Source of the DNA: CAYRXM01 sp964449465
GTDB lineage: Bacteria; Chloroflexota; Anaerolineae; JAFGEY01
Length of the DNA: 64,000 nt
Assembly: GCA_964449465.1 (NCBI GenBank)
Contig: CAYVBK010000003.1
Span: 1-64,000, forward strand
Direction: 5' to 3'
Positions 8,901-15,728 of the stretch are shown one piece after another (position 1 is the first letter of the stretch; every line of letters starts with the position of its first letter). The notes below the pieces were generated by a model. It did not search any database. It had not been told where the DNA came from and saw only the letters and a program-made list of their open reading frames with translations. A program made the translations under genes and the position numbers.

Positions 8901-11900
8901 ACGCCATCACCCTGGCCTCGGCCGTGGTGCCCGGCAGCGATGCCGGCAACATGACCTTTACCGGCCCGGTGTCTGTCACGGCCGGCACCGCGTTCGACCT
9001 GCAACTCTTTTGGGACACGCCGACTATGATGGCGGGCGACCGCTGGTATGGCGCGTTCTCACTGGGCAGCGAACCCGGCCTTGAAGGCAACATCGGCGTC
9101 GTGCCGGTAGACATTATCCGCGTGGACGATGACGTGGTCAAGACGGTCAGCCCACAAGCTGCCTTTTACGGCGATGTGGTCACCTATACCGTCGTCATTC
9201 GCCCCAATGTCACCGCCGCAAACCTGACCTACTGGCTCACCGACACCATCCCCACCGGCCTGACCTATGTGCCAGGCTCGGCCACCGCCAGCGCCGGCAC
9301 GGTCAATGTGACCGGCAATCAACTGACCTGGACGGGTCTGCTGTATTCGCCCGCAGGTGTTCCCGGCGGATACAATGTCACCACCAACGCCACCGACCCG
9401 CTGTGCGACACCGGTTTTGGCGGCTATATCAACCTGAGCGACTTTGGCATCTACCCTCAGGCAGCTCTCCAGGGCGACGTGGGCGCGTGGACGGGCTTTG
9501 ACACTCAGGCGCCGATCCCGTTCTACAATGTCAACCAGACTGGCTTTGGCTTTACCACCGACGGCTTTGCGTTTTTTGACGTCGCCAGCCTGGCCCTGCC
9601 GGCCAACACCCACATTCCCAACCCGGCCAACCCCAACGAGATCGCCCCCATCTTGTGGAGCGACCTGAATGTGGTCTACCAGGCCAACGTGCGCGGCATC
9701 TCGATGGCCACTGCGGGGCCGTATGTCTCACTCGTCGAGTATGACGATGTCGAGATCGCCGGCAGCAGCGGCACCATCGTGGGCGATTTTGAGATCGGGG
9801 TGTTTGGCGGCCCGATTAGCAATGTGCCCGGCGATTATGAAATCGTCTATGCCTATGACAACATCCAAAACCTGCCCGCCTCGGTCACCGTTGGCGTCGA
9901 GAATCTGGATGCCTCGTTGGGTAGCGAGTTCCTCTATGGCAACCCCACCGGCATCATCACCAATGGCCTGATTGTCTGCTTTGACTATTTCCAGGCCACC
10001 TACAATCCCATCACCATCACCTACCAGGTGCAGGTAGATAACACCGTGCCAGCCTCTCCGCTGACCAACGACGCATGCAGCCTCACCGACAATGAGGGCA
10101 GCCAGGTCGAGTGCACCTCGGCCGATGTGTGGGTGCTGGGCGATGCGGCCAAAGACATCTCGGCCACCCAGATCGACCCCGGCGAACTGGTCACCTACAC
10201 CATCGTCCTCACCGCTGGCCCAGGCCTTCATACGTGGACGCTGGACGACGCCATCCTGCCTGGCCTGAGCTTTGTGGCCGTAGACGGCGCCACCTATGTC
10301 ACGGCCAGCAACAGCATCCACTGGAGCGGGCTGCTGGGCATCGGTGTGGCAACCATCACCGAGGGCTTTGAATCCACCACCTTCCCGCCGGCCGGCTGGG
10401 CGGCCTACAATGTGGACGGCGGCGGCACCCAGTGGGTGCGCAGCACCAGCAATTCTCATACCGGCGTGGCAAATGCCTACCATCAATTCAGCATCGCCGG
10501 AAACCAGGAAGGCTGGCTGATCACCCCGCGCTTTACCGTGCCGGTCAGCGGCACATTCTCCTTCTGGCAGCGCGACACCTACTCGTTTGGCAGTTACTAT
10601 GATCATCACGGCGTGTGGGTGACCACCGACGCTGATCCCAACCCGGCCACGGCAGTCTATACCAACGTATGGAACGGCGATGTCGAGACCGCCTGGACCC
10701 TCCAGGCCGTAGACCTGAGCGCGTATGCCGGGCAAGAGGTGTATGTCGGGTTCAAGTACACCGGCAATGACGCCGACGACTGGCGCATTGACGATGTGAC
10801 GTATCAAGCGGTAGCCAGCTATCCCTCACAGCACGTCATCACTCTCACCCTGCAAGGCGAGGTGCCCGGTTACTATGTCAACGTGGCCGAACTGGACATA
10901 GACGGCCAGGCCATGTCGGCGGCGGCGCCCGAGCTGTTTGTGTACGGGGCCATCCCCACCTGGAACAAGACCGTCAAGATCAACAGCACCGCTTACAACT
11001 GGAGCGACGGTCCCTTTGAAGTGGTAGACGGCGACACCGTGACCATCATAGACCGGGTGCGCGTCGTCTTTGGCGCGCCGATCACCTACACCCTGCAAGA
11101 AGAATGGACCGACTCGCTCAGCCTGGTATCTTCCGATGTCACCTTTGGCACCACCACCCCCGGCGGCAATACGCTCACCTGGGATGTGATCAATGGTGTG
11201 TCGGGCTCCTGGTATGTTCTCACCAAGACCTTCCAGGTCAACGACTATCACGGCTTTAGCGACCTGATCACCGAGACGTTGACGGTGGAAAACGGCGGCT
11301 TACCGCAGGAACGCGTGCTGGTCTTCAACATCCCCATGGCCGCCGAGATCGAGGTGCATCCCACCGCGCTGTCGGCAACACAGGCCACAGACAGCCAGAC
11401 CGACCACACCCTGCACATCACCAACACCGGCAACATCAACCTGAACTGGCACGTGCCGGGCACCATAGTGCTGGCCGCGCAAGCCATCGAGGCTCTGCCC
11501 ATGCCCACCGGCCAGGTGGTAGCCGAATCGGTCACCGACGCCACGCCAGATCAAGTCGCGCCACAGGCCGCCGCGCCAGAGGCCATCTATGCGCCCTCGG
11601 CCAGCGTCTTGTACGACAACGGCCCGCTGGTCACCCATCCGAACATTGGCGGCGTCGACTTCAGCCGCGTGCAGAACACTAGCCTGGGCATGATCACCTA
11701 TGGCATCAACAACAACCAGGCCACCGGTTTTACCGCCGCCGATGACTTTGGCGTGGACGGCATCTGGCAGGTGGACAGCCTGACCTTCTTTGCCTACCAG
11801 ACCGGCTCATCCACCGCTTCGACCATCACCGGCCTGTACTATCGCATCTGGAACGGCCGGCCCGACCTGCCCGGCAGCCAGGTGATCTGGGGCAACCTGA

Positions 11901-13420
11901 CCACCAACCGGCTGATCAACACCACCTGGTCGGGCATCTATCGGGATGCCGACAACGCTGTCGGCAACATGCAGCGCCCGATCATGGCCAACATCGCCTC
12001 CGCCGGATTCACGCTCTATCCCGGCACCTACTGGGTCGAGTGGGCCACCACCGGCTCGCTGTCTTCCGGGCCATGGGCGCCGCCGATCACCATCCTCGGC
12101 CAGACCATCACCGGCAACGCTTTGCAGTGGAACGGCGCGGCGTGGACGGCCTTCACCGATGGCAGCACTCTGACTCCACAAGGACTGCCTTTTGTTATCG
12201 AGGGCACCCAGGAGGTCTGCGGCGCCGACTGGCTCAGCACCACGCCGGTCTCTGGCACCCTGGCCCGCGACACCTCGGATCAATTCACCGTCACCCTGGA
12301 CTCGACCGGCTATGCCTTGGGCACCTATACCGCCACACTGTGCGTTGTCTATAACGATAGCGCACACCCGGTGGTGCAGGTGCCGGTAACTATGACCGTC
12401 CTGCCACAGCTCACCCTGGTCTACCACGACCTGGAAGACGTGGTGCATGCCGGTGAGGCCGTACATGTGGCCGGCTCGTTCAACAGCTGGAACGCCAACG
12501 CCCTGATGATGACGCCCAACGGCGATCACAGCGTGTTCACGGCCACCGTGCTGGTCACAGGCGCCGTCGAGTACAAGTATGTGGTCTATACCGACACCAT
12601 GCACAGCGGCCCGGCCAACTGGAACTGGCTGAACAGTAGCAACCACAGCCTCAACGTCACCGCCAACACCACCGTAGACGACTATCGCAAGGTTGCGCCT
12701 GGCTACTATGTGCTGCAATGGCCGACCAGCACCACCGCCGTGGTCGGCTCGCCCACCGAGAACATCTATGGACAGATCTGGGCCGATGACCTGACCTCCC
12801 GCGCCGGCGCGCCGCGTGCTATCGCAGCCGAACTGGGCTATGGCACTGCCGCCGACCCGGCCACCTGGACCACCTGGACCGCCATGAGCTGGGGCAGTCA
12901 GCAAGGCAACAATGACGAATACGTCGGCACGATCACTCCCTCTGCGGTAGGCGTCTACTCGTACGCCGTGCGCTATAATGCCAACTGGGGCACCGGCAAC
13001 CCCAACGATACCTGGTACTATGCCGACACCAGTTGGGCCAACAACGCCTACGAGCCAGCCTACGCCGGTGTGCTTACCGTCGTGCCATCCTGCACCCTGG
13101 TCAGCGACATCGAACTGAGCATCACCACCGCCGGGAGCATCTATCCTTACAGCGAGGTGGCGTTCAGCGTGGCCATCACCCCCACCAACCTGACCATACC
13201 CTACAACTATGTGGTGAGCTATGGCGACGGCACGGTGATCACCTCCACCGCCAGCATCAACCCGCTGGCCCTGACGCACACCTATACCGCCACCGGTTCC
13301 TACACGGTCACGGTCTCGGTGTGGAACTGCAACATGACCGTCCCGCTGACCGAGCAGGTCGTGGTCACGGTCATGCCCTTCAAGGTCTATCTGCCCATCA
13401 TCAGCAATAATATGCCCTAA
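5963..13420 (+). CDS. Giant secreted multidomain subtilase (2485 residues)
   Basis: A signal peptide (residues 1-28, hydrophobic core then TQAAP) leads into an inhibitor-I9-like propeptide (about 96-195) and an S8 catalytic domain with Asp239 (IIDTG), His321 (GHGSHTAS), Asn430 (SAGNEGP) and Ser647 (GTSMASPHHAG). A PA-like domain is inserted at about 487-590. After the protease come an Fn3-like domain (715-840), DUF11-like repeats of surface proteins (about 1053-1123 and 1390-1462), a MAM/choice-of-anchor-J-like domain (about 1466-1616), more beta-sandwich regions, a glycogen-binding-like module with VHVAGSFNSWN (about 2152-2246) and a PKD domain near 2375-2470. The end is VYLPIISNNMP. ATG at 5963 follows GAAAGGAGCC. 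The role is probably an extracellular or surface protease that binds polymer substrates; domains after the protease are judged by eye only. It forms a single-gene transcription unit with its own promoter and terminator. Confidence 0.92.
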   Translation: MIKIRKFFNVLTVITLLMGLFVIPTQAAPEPNTVEDIAADLLQQTGDDPQPTAPRKTRFDTAQLEAVDPNSITVVRPTSTKGQVVGEVKNATGLARYIVLLQEPALAEYKGGIPGLAPTSVEAIGGNKLNVNSAASLAYVRYLEGKQAQFVSALETTLDRTLVVSYRFQHAVNGLVLTLTPAEAAKIAQLPEVYLVERERDLPLDTDVGPVWIGAGGIWDGSTTGTATKGEGIVVGIIDTGINVISPTTYLGKTYQGHPSFIDPGPVDGYDHPAPAKFFGVCNSSSPDYDPTFPCNDKLIGAYDMQNSTADPDAPRDDNGHGSHTASTVAGNTITATVAAPTTSTQRIISGVAPHAQIIAYDACYTTSDGRGSCPNTATTAAADQAIADGVVDVINFSIGGGEAPWSDTTSLAFKSCRAAGIYVAASAGNEGPAANTVGHNEPWVSNTGASTHNRTYINSLIDMAGDGTPPADMTGKGFTAGYGPARIVYAGNYTSTIPNDALCLNPFPAGTWTNGEIVVCDRGTAGRVAKGQNVLAGGAGGYVLANDSANGNALTGDSHFLPAVHITYNDGVILKAWLASGTVHTATIGGFELVQDPALADIMADFSSRGWSTVPGLIKPDIIAPGVDVLAAVQSQAGFDFYGGTSMASPHHAGAAALLMALHPTWSPAEVQSALMTTAYREEIYKEDGTTEADPHDRGSGRVDLSKAALAGLVLDETITNYTNADPANGGDPKTLNLASMANDRCLGTCTWTRTVSSTVNASVIWTATFTGTAGLTINASPVTFTLPAYGEQTIVITADVGSLPASAWVFGEVILTADDPTIPEAHLTLGVKPTTGILPDYVRFDTRRNAGSELVTGIQTFEVVTLTTESFGLVKATLNDISLNQDPSNGDAYDNLTQVYYRTVTVPAGARRLVAEITASEAPDVDLFVGTGSTPSLATEVCASTTPSWNEYCDITDPITGTWWILVQNWAGSTSQPDAITLASAVVPGSDAGNMTFTGPVSVTAGTAFDLQLFWDTPTMMAGDRWYGAFSLGSEPGLEGNIGVVPVDIIRVDDDVVKTVSPQAAFYGDVVTYTVVIRPNVTAANLTYWLTDTIPTGLTYVPGSATASAGTVNVTGNQLTWTGLLYSPAGVPGGYNVTTNATDPLCDTGFGGYINLSDFGIYPQAALQGDVGAWTGFDTQAPIPFYNVNQTGFGFTTDGFAFFDVASLALPANTHIPNPANPNEIAPILWSDLNVVYQANVRGISMATAGPYVSLVEYDDVEIAGSSGTIVGDFEIGVFGGPISNVPGDYEIVYAYDNIQNLPASVTVGVENLDASLGSEFLYGNPTGIITNGLIVCFDYFQATYNPITITYQVQVDNTVPASPLTNDACSLTDNEGSQVECTSADVWVLGDAAKDISATQIDPGELVTYTIVLTAGPGLHTWTLDDAILPGLSFVAVDGATYVTASNSIHWSGLLGIGVATITEGFESTTFPPAGWAAYNVDGGGTQWVRSTSNSHTGVANAYHQFSIAGNQEGWLITPRFTVPVSGTFSFWQRDTYSFGSYYDHHGVWVTTDADPNPATAVYTNVWNGDVETAWTLQAVDLSAYAGQEVYVGFKYTGNDADDWRIDDVTYQAVASYPSQHVITLTLQGEVPGYYVNVAELDIDGQAMSAAAPELFVYGAIPTWNKTVKINSTAYNWSDGPFEVVDGDTVTIIDRVRVVFGAPITYTLQEEWTDSLSLVSSDVTFGTTTPGGNTLTWDVINGVSGSWYVLTKTFQVNDYHGFSDLITETLTVENGGLPQERVLVFNIPMAAEIEVHPTALSATQATDSQTDHTLHITNTGNINLNWHVPGTIVLAAQAIEALPMPTGQVVAESVTDATPDQVAPQAAAPEAIYAPSASVLYDNGPLVTHPNIGGVDFSRVQNTSLGMITYGINNNQATGFTAADDFGVDGIWQVDSLTFFAYQTGSSTASTITGLYYRIWNGRPDLPGSQVIWGNLTTNRLINTTWSGIYRDADNAVGNMQRPIMANIASAGFTLYPGTYWVEWATTGSLSSGPWAPPITILGQTITGNALQWNGAAWTAFTDGSTLTPQGLPFVIEGTQEVCGADWLSTTPVSGTLARDTSDQFTVTLDSTGYALGTYTATLCVVYNDSAHPVVQVPVTMTVLPQLTLVYHDLEDVVHAGEAVHVAGSFNSWNANALMMTPNGDHSVFTATVLVTGAVEYKYVVYTDTMHSGPANWNWLNSSNHSLNVTANTTVDDYRKVAPGYYVLQWPTSTTAVVGSPTENIYGQIWADDLTSRAGAPRAIAAELGYGTAADPATWTTWTAMSWGSQQGNNDEYVGTITPSAVGVYSYAVRYNANWGTGNPNDTWYYADTSWANNAYEPAYAGVLTVVPSCTLVSDIELSITTAGSIYPYSEVAFSVAITPTNLTIPYNYVVSYGDGTVITSTASINPLALTHTYTATGSYTVTVSVWNCNMTVPLTEQVVVTVMPFKVYLPIISNNMP

Positions 13421-13462
13421 CCGGCAGGCTGCGCGACCGCAGATAGCCCCGTTTTGTTCTAC

Positions 13463-13497
13463 AGACCTCCGAGGTTCGCCTCGGAGGTCTTTTTTTT
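13463..13497 (+). terminator. Rho-independent terminator of the giant subtilase
   Basis: A perfect 12-bp stem (AGACCTCCGAGG with its complement) closes a TTCG tetraloop and runs straight into eight T residues. It sits 43 bases after the stop codon. Confidence 0.95.
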
Positions 13498-13502
13498 CCC
13501 TC

Positions 13503-13531
13503 TTGACATACTATGTGACATATGGTATAAT
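13503..13531 (+). promoter_or_regulatory. Consensus sigma-70 promoter of the PadR operon
   Basis: TTGACA and TATAAT are both perfect and are separated by 17 bases. The site lies just after the upstream terminator and 30 bases before the padR-like start. Such a strong promoter fits tight repression. Confidence 0.93.
13508..13528. promoter_or_regulatory. Likely PadR operator dyad between -35 and -10
   Basis: A 21-base imperfect palindrome, ATACTATG...CATATGGTAT, with 8 of 10 base pairs matching, fills the promoter spacer. PadR proteins bind AT-rich dyads with ATGT/ACAT half sites, and a site here would block RNA polymerase. Autoregulation is inferred. Confidence 0.6.
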
Positions 13532-13560
13532 ATATTCAACAGTAATAGGAGGGACACAAT

Positions 13561-13899
13561 ATGAACGACCCAATACCTAACCTGATTTTGGAACTGCGGC
13601 GCGGCGCCCTGTCGCTGGCCGTGCTGAGCCAGCTTGACCGGCCAGCCTATGGCTATGCGCTCAAAGAGCGGCTGGCCGAATGTGGCGTGGAAATCGAACA
13701 AGGCACCCTCTACCCCCTGCTGCGGCGGCTGGAAGAGCAGGACCTGCTGCAAAGCGAGTGGCAGATGGGCGGCGAATCGCGCCCGCGTCGCTATTATCAA
13801 CTCAATGCCGCCGGCCAGGCTGCCCTGGACACCCTGATCCGGGAATGGCAATCTTTGGCGGCGGCCATACAACAACTGTTATCAGAAAGAGAGGCCTGA
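13561..13899 (+). CDS. PadR family transcriptional regulator
   Basis: A 112-residue winged-helix repressor. The family signature runs through LSQLDRPAYGYALKERL, GTLYPLLRRLEEQDLL and RRYYQLNAAG, covering helix 1 to the wing; the C-terminus is the short dimerisation helix of subfamily 2 (PadR-s2 type proteins are about 110 residues). The ATG follows AGGAGGG. Known: such small PadRs are commonly found one base or a few bases ahead of a HAAS-domain membrane protein, as here (1-base gap), and repress their own operon in response to membrane-active compounds or unknown ligands. The consensus promoter with a dyad spacer upstream supports autorepression. Confidence 0.93.
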   Translation: MNDPIPNLILELRRGALSLAVLSQLDRPAYGYALKERLAECGVEIEQGTLYPLLRRLEEQDLLQSEWQMGGESRPRRYYQLNAAGQAALDTLIREWQSLAAAIQQLLSEREA

Positions 13900-13900
13900 C

Positions 13901-14935
13901 ATGGAGTGGATCGAACGTTACATCTATCAAGTGGGGCGACGGCTGCCGCAGCGCATGCGCGCCGACGTGGAGCAAGAACTGCGCTCGCTGCTGACCGACG
14001 CTCTGGAACAGCGCGCTGGACATCGGGCCGAGGGCGGCGATTTTAGTCCGGAAGAGCAGATCGCCGTGCTGGAGGAATTTGGCCCGCCCGAAGAGATGGC
14101 CGACCGATACCAGCCGCAACCGCGCTATATCATCGGCCCGCGGCTCTATGACCTATACCTGCTGGTGATCACGGTGGTAGCCGGCGCCGGGCTGCTGGCC
14201 GCCGTCATCGCTACCACCGTGTCCATGCTGGCCGACGGCCCGCGCCCGGCTGTATGGGAATTGCTGCTGCGCACCTGGACCATCTGGATGAACATCGCCC
14301 TGAGCGGCATCGGCTCGACCACCCTGGTCTTTGCCCTGCTGGACCGGCTAATCCCGGCACAAGAGTTCACGCCGGGCCAGGACAAGCCCTGGAACCCGCG
14401 CGACCTGCCGGCGGTTGAACGGCACGACGAGATTCAGCGCGGCGGGCTGATTACCGAGGTTGTCTTTTTGACCCTGCTGATGGCGATCATCCTGTCTTTG
14501 GGCAACCGCGCCGGGCTGGTCTATTATGACGGAACCTGGCATCAAACGCCGGCTTTTCTCTCGGCAGCCTTTTTCTCGCTCTATTTGCCGCTGTTCCTGG
14601 TGCGTTGGGGGTTGACCATCCTGCTGAACCTGGTCCTGCTGCGGCAGGGGCGCTGGCAGCCCGGTCTGCGCATCGCCGACCTGCTCTTGCACGGCCTGGA
14701 TGTGTACATCCTGGCCCGGCTGCTCGGCGGGCCAACAGCGATCAACATCGAGGCATTCCAGGTCGCCCTGGCTGCGGCGCCAGAGGGCGCCGAAACCCTG
14801 GCGCGGTTGGCGGAGCGCGGCCTGCAAATGGGCTTTTGGATCGCCCTGATCGCCAGTGTGGCGGCCATCCTCTACAAACTGTATCACATCGTGCGCCAAC
14901 GGCAAGCCTCCAAACTCGAACCAGCACCGAGATAA
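13901..14935 (+). CDS. HAAS-domain multi-pass membrane protein
   Basis: A 344-residue protein. Residues about 1-75 are a cytoplasmic HAAS/DUF1700-like helical region (PQRMRADVEQELRSLL, FGPPEEMADRY). Six hydrophobic segments follow: around residues 85-110, 120-145, 185-205, 225-250, 265-285 and 305-330. It is the second gene of the PadR unit, one base after the PadR stop. Known: HAAS proteins are found beside PadR regulators and are thought to sense or transport at the membrane; no biochemical role is firmly assigned. No transporter signature is visible here. Judged as a membrane signalling or permease-like partner of the regulator. Confidence 0.8.
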   Translation: MEWIERYIYQVGRRLPQRMRADVEQELRSLLTDALEQRAGHRAEGGDFSPEEQIAVLEEFGPPEEMADRYQPQPRYIIGPRLYDLYLLVITVVAGAGLLAAVIATTVSMLADGPRPAVWELLLRTWTIWMNIALSGIGSTTLVFALLDRLIPAQEFTPGQDKPWNPRDLPAVERHDEIQRGGLITEVVFLTLLMAIILSLGNRAGLVYYDGTWHQTPAFLSAAFFSLYLPLFLVRWGLTILLNLVLLRQGRWQPGLRIADLLLHGLDVYILARLLGGPTAINIEAFQVALAAAPEGAETLARLAERGLQMGFWIALIASVAAILYKLYHIVRQRQASKLEPAPR

Positions 14936-14986
14936 CTCGGACACCTGGTTGTCACAACATCCGGCGTTTTCACAGGCACGTGAGCG

Positions 14987-15021
14987 AGCTTGTTGGTTTC
15001 GACAGACTCAACCAACAAGCT
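14987..15021. repeat. Covarying-stem hairpin with TCGACAGACTC loop
   Basis: AGCTTGTTGGTT and AACCAACAAGCT form a perfect 12-bp stem around the 11-base loop TCGACAGACTC. Related hairpins occur at 25282-25318, 48915-48951 and, with longer loops, at 41437-41503. It lies between the HAAS gene and the copper promoter. Confidence 0.75.
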
Positions 15022-15059
15022 TGCCTGTAGATTGAAAGGCATCCCCTCAAAATTCGCTC

Positions 15060-15088
15060 TTGACAATCCACCCGGCCAGAGGTATAAT
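15060..15088 (+). promoter_or_regulatory. Consensus promoter of the copper operon
   Basis: Perfect TTGACA and TATAAT with a 17-base spacer, immediately upstream of the C8/G10 operator. Transcription should start near 15095. Confidence 0.93.
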
Positions 15089-15092
15089 ATAC

Positions 15093-15124
15093 ATACTCCC
15101 CCCCCACCAGGGGGGGGGGATATA
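15093..15124. promoter_or_regulatory. CsoR-type operator (ATACT-C8-ACCA-G10-ATATA)
   Basis: A run of eight C (15098-15105) and a run of ten G (15110-15119) face each other across ACCA and are flanked by ATACT and ATATA. CsoR family repressors bind G/C-tract dyads flanked by TA-rich ends, generally of the form TACC...GGGTA. It overlaps the predicted start of transcription, so CsoR bound here would block initiation and copper would relieve it. Confidence 0.85.
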
Positions 15125-15141
15125 CCAATCAAGGGGCCAAG

Positions 15142-15462
15142 ATGCACGAAACCGATCATGACGAAACCGATACCTGCTCCATCACACACGGAACGCATCA
15201 CGCCGATGCTTTGCGCCGCATCAAAACCACCGAAGGGCACCTGCACGGCATCCGGCGCATGCTGGAACAAGACGCCTATTGCATAGACATCCTCCGCCAG
15301 ATTCAGGCCGTGCAGGCCGCCCTGAACAAGATCGGCGTCCAGATTTTGCAAGAACACCTCAACTCGTGTGTGATCACCGCCGTACAGGGCCAGGACGCCC
15401 AAGAACGCGAGCGGGTGTTGCAAGAAATCGCCGACGTGTTCGAGGCCGCGACCCATGTATAA
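15142..15462 (+). CDS. csoR: CsoR family copper-sensing repressor
   Basis: A 106-residue all-helical DUF156 repressor. The Cu(I) ligand triad is Cys47, His72 and Cys76 (AYCIDI; HLNSC); the spacing of 25 and 4 residues is the same as in Mycobacterium tuberculosis CsoR (Cys36, His61, Cys65). The N-terminus is extended and rich in His, Asp and Glu (His2, 6, 16, 19, 20), which may help bind metal but is not part of the known site. It is the first gene of the operon with copZ and copA, which supports copper as the signal. Known: Cu(I) binding releases CsoR from its operator. Confidence 0.93.
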   Translation: MHETDHDETDTCSITHGTHHADALRRIKTTEGHLHGIRRMLEQDAYCIDILRQIQAVQAALNKIGVQILQEHLNSCVITAVQGQDAQERERVLQEIADVFEAATHV

Positions 15463-15486
15463 TACCGTCTTGAAGGAGCACAACCT

Positions 15487-15693
15487 ATGACCACAATCAC
15501 CTATACCATCCCCAACATTTCGTGCCAGCACTGTGTGCGCACGATCAAGAGCGAACTGGGCCAACTCGCCGGCGTCCAATCGGTCCAAGCCAACCCGCAG
15601 ACCAAACAGACCACCGTCGTCTTTGCGCCGCCGGCTACCGAAACGCAGATCAGAGACCTGCTGGCCGAGATCAATTACCCGCCGGCCGTTTGA
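15487..15693 (+). CDS. copZ: Copper chaperone, HMA domain (CopZ-like)
   Basis: A 68-residue heavy-metal-associated domain with the metal-binding motif at Cys13-x-x-Cys16 (ISCQHCVRTI) and the usual beta-alpha-beta-beta-alpha-beta length. It binds Cu(I) and passes it to the ATPase. It follows csoR by 24 bases, with AAGGAGCACAACCT as ribosome site. The stop codon TGA lies within an 18-bp tandem duplication that continues past the gene, which may have altered the C-terminal residues. Confidence 0.93.
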   Translation: MTTITYTIPNISCQHCVRTIKSELGQLAGVQSVQANPQTKQTTVVFAPPATETQIRDLLAEINYPPAV

Positions 15694-15716
15694 TCGCCGC
15701 CGGCCGTTTGATCGCC
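15681..15716. repeat. 18-bp tandem duplication at the copZ stop codon
   Basis: GCCGGCCGTTTGATCGCC occurs twice head to tail. The first copy contains the copZ stop TGA (15691-15693). The second lies just before copA. Confidence 0.9.
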
Positions 15717-15728
15717 TGAGAGTTGAAT

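Noticed and set aside
11807..13279. A 490-codon minus-strand open frame opposite the giant subtilase
   Set aside because: The composition is Gly/Ala/His/Val-rich as expected from an antisense frame; the plus-strand protein is clear.
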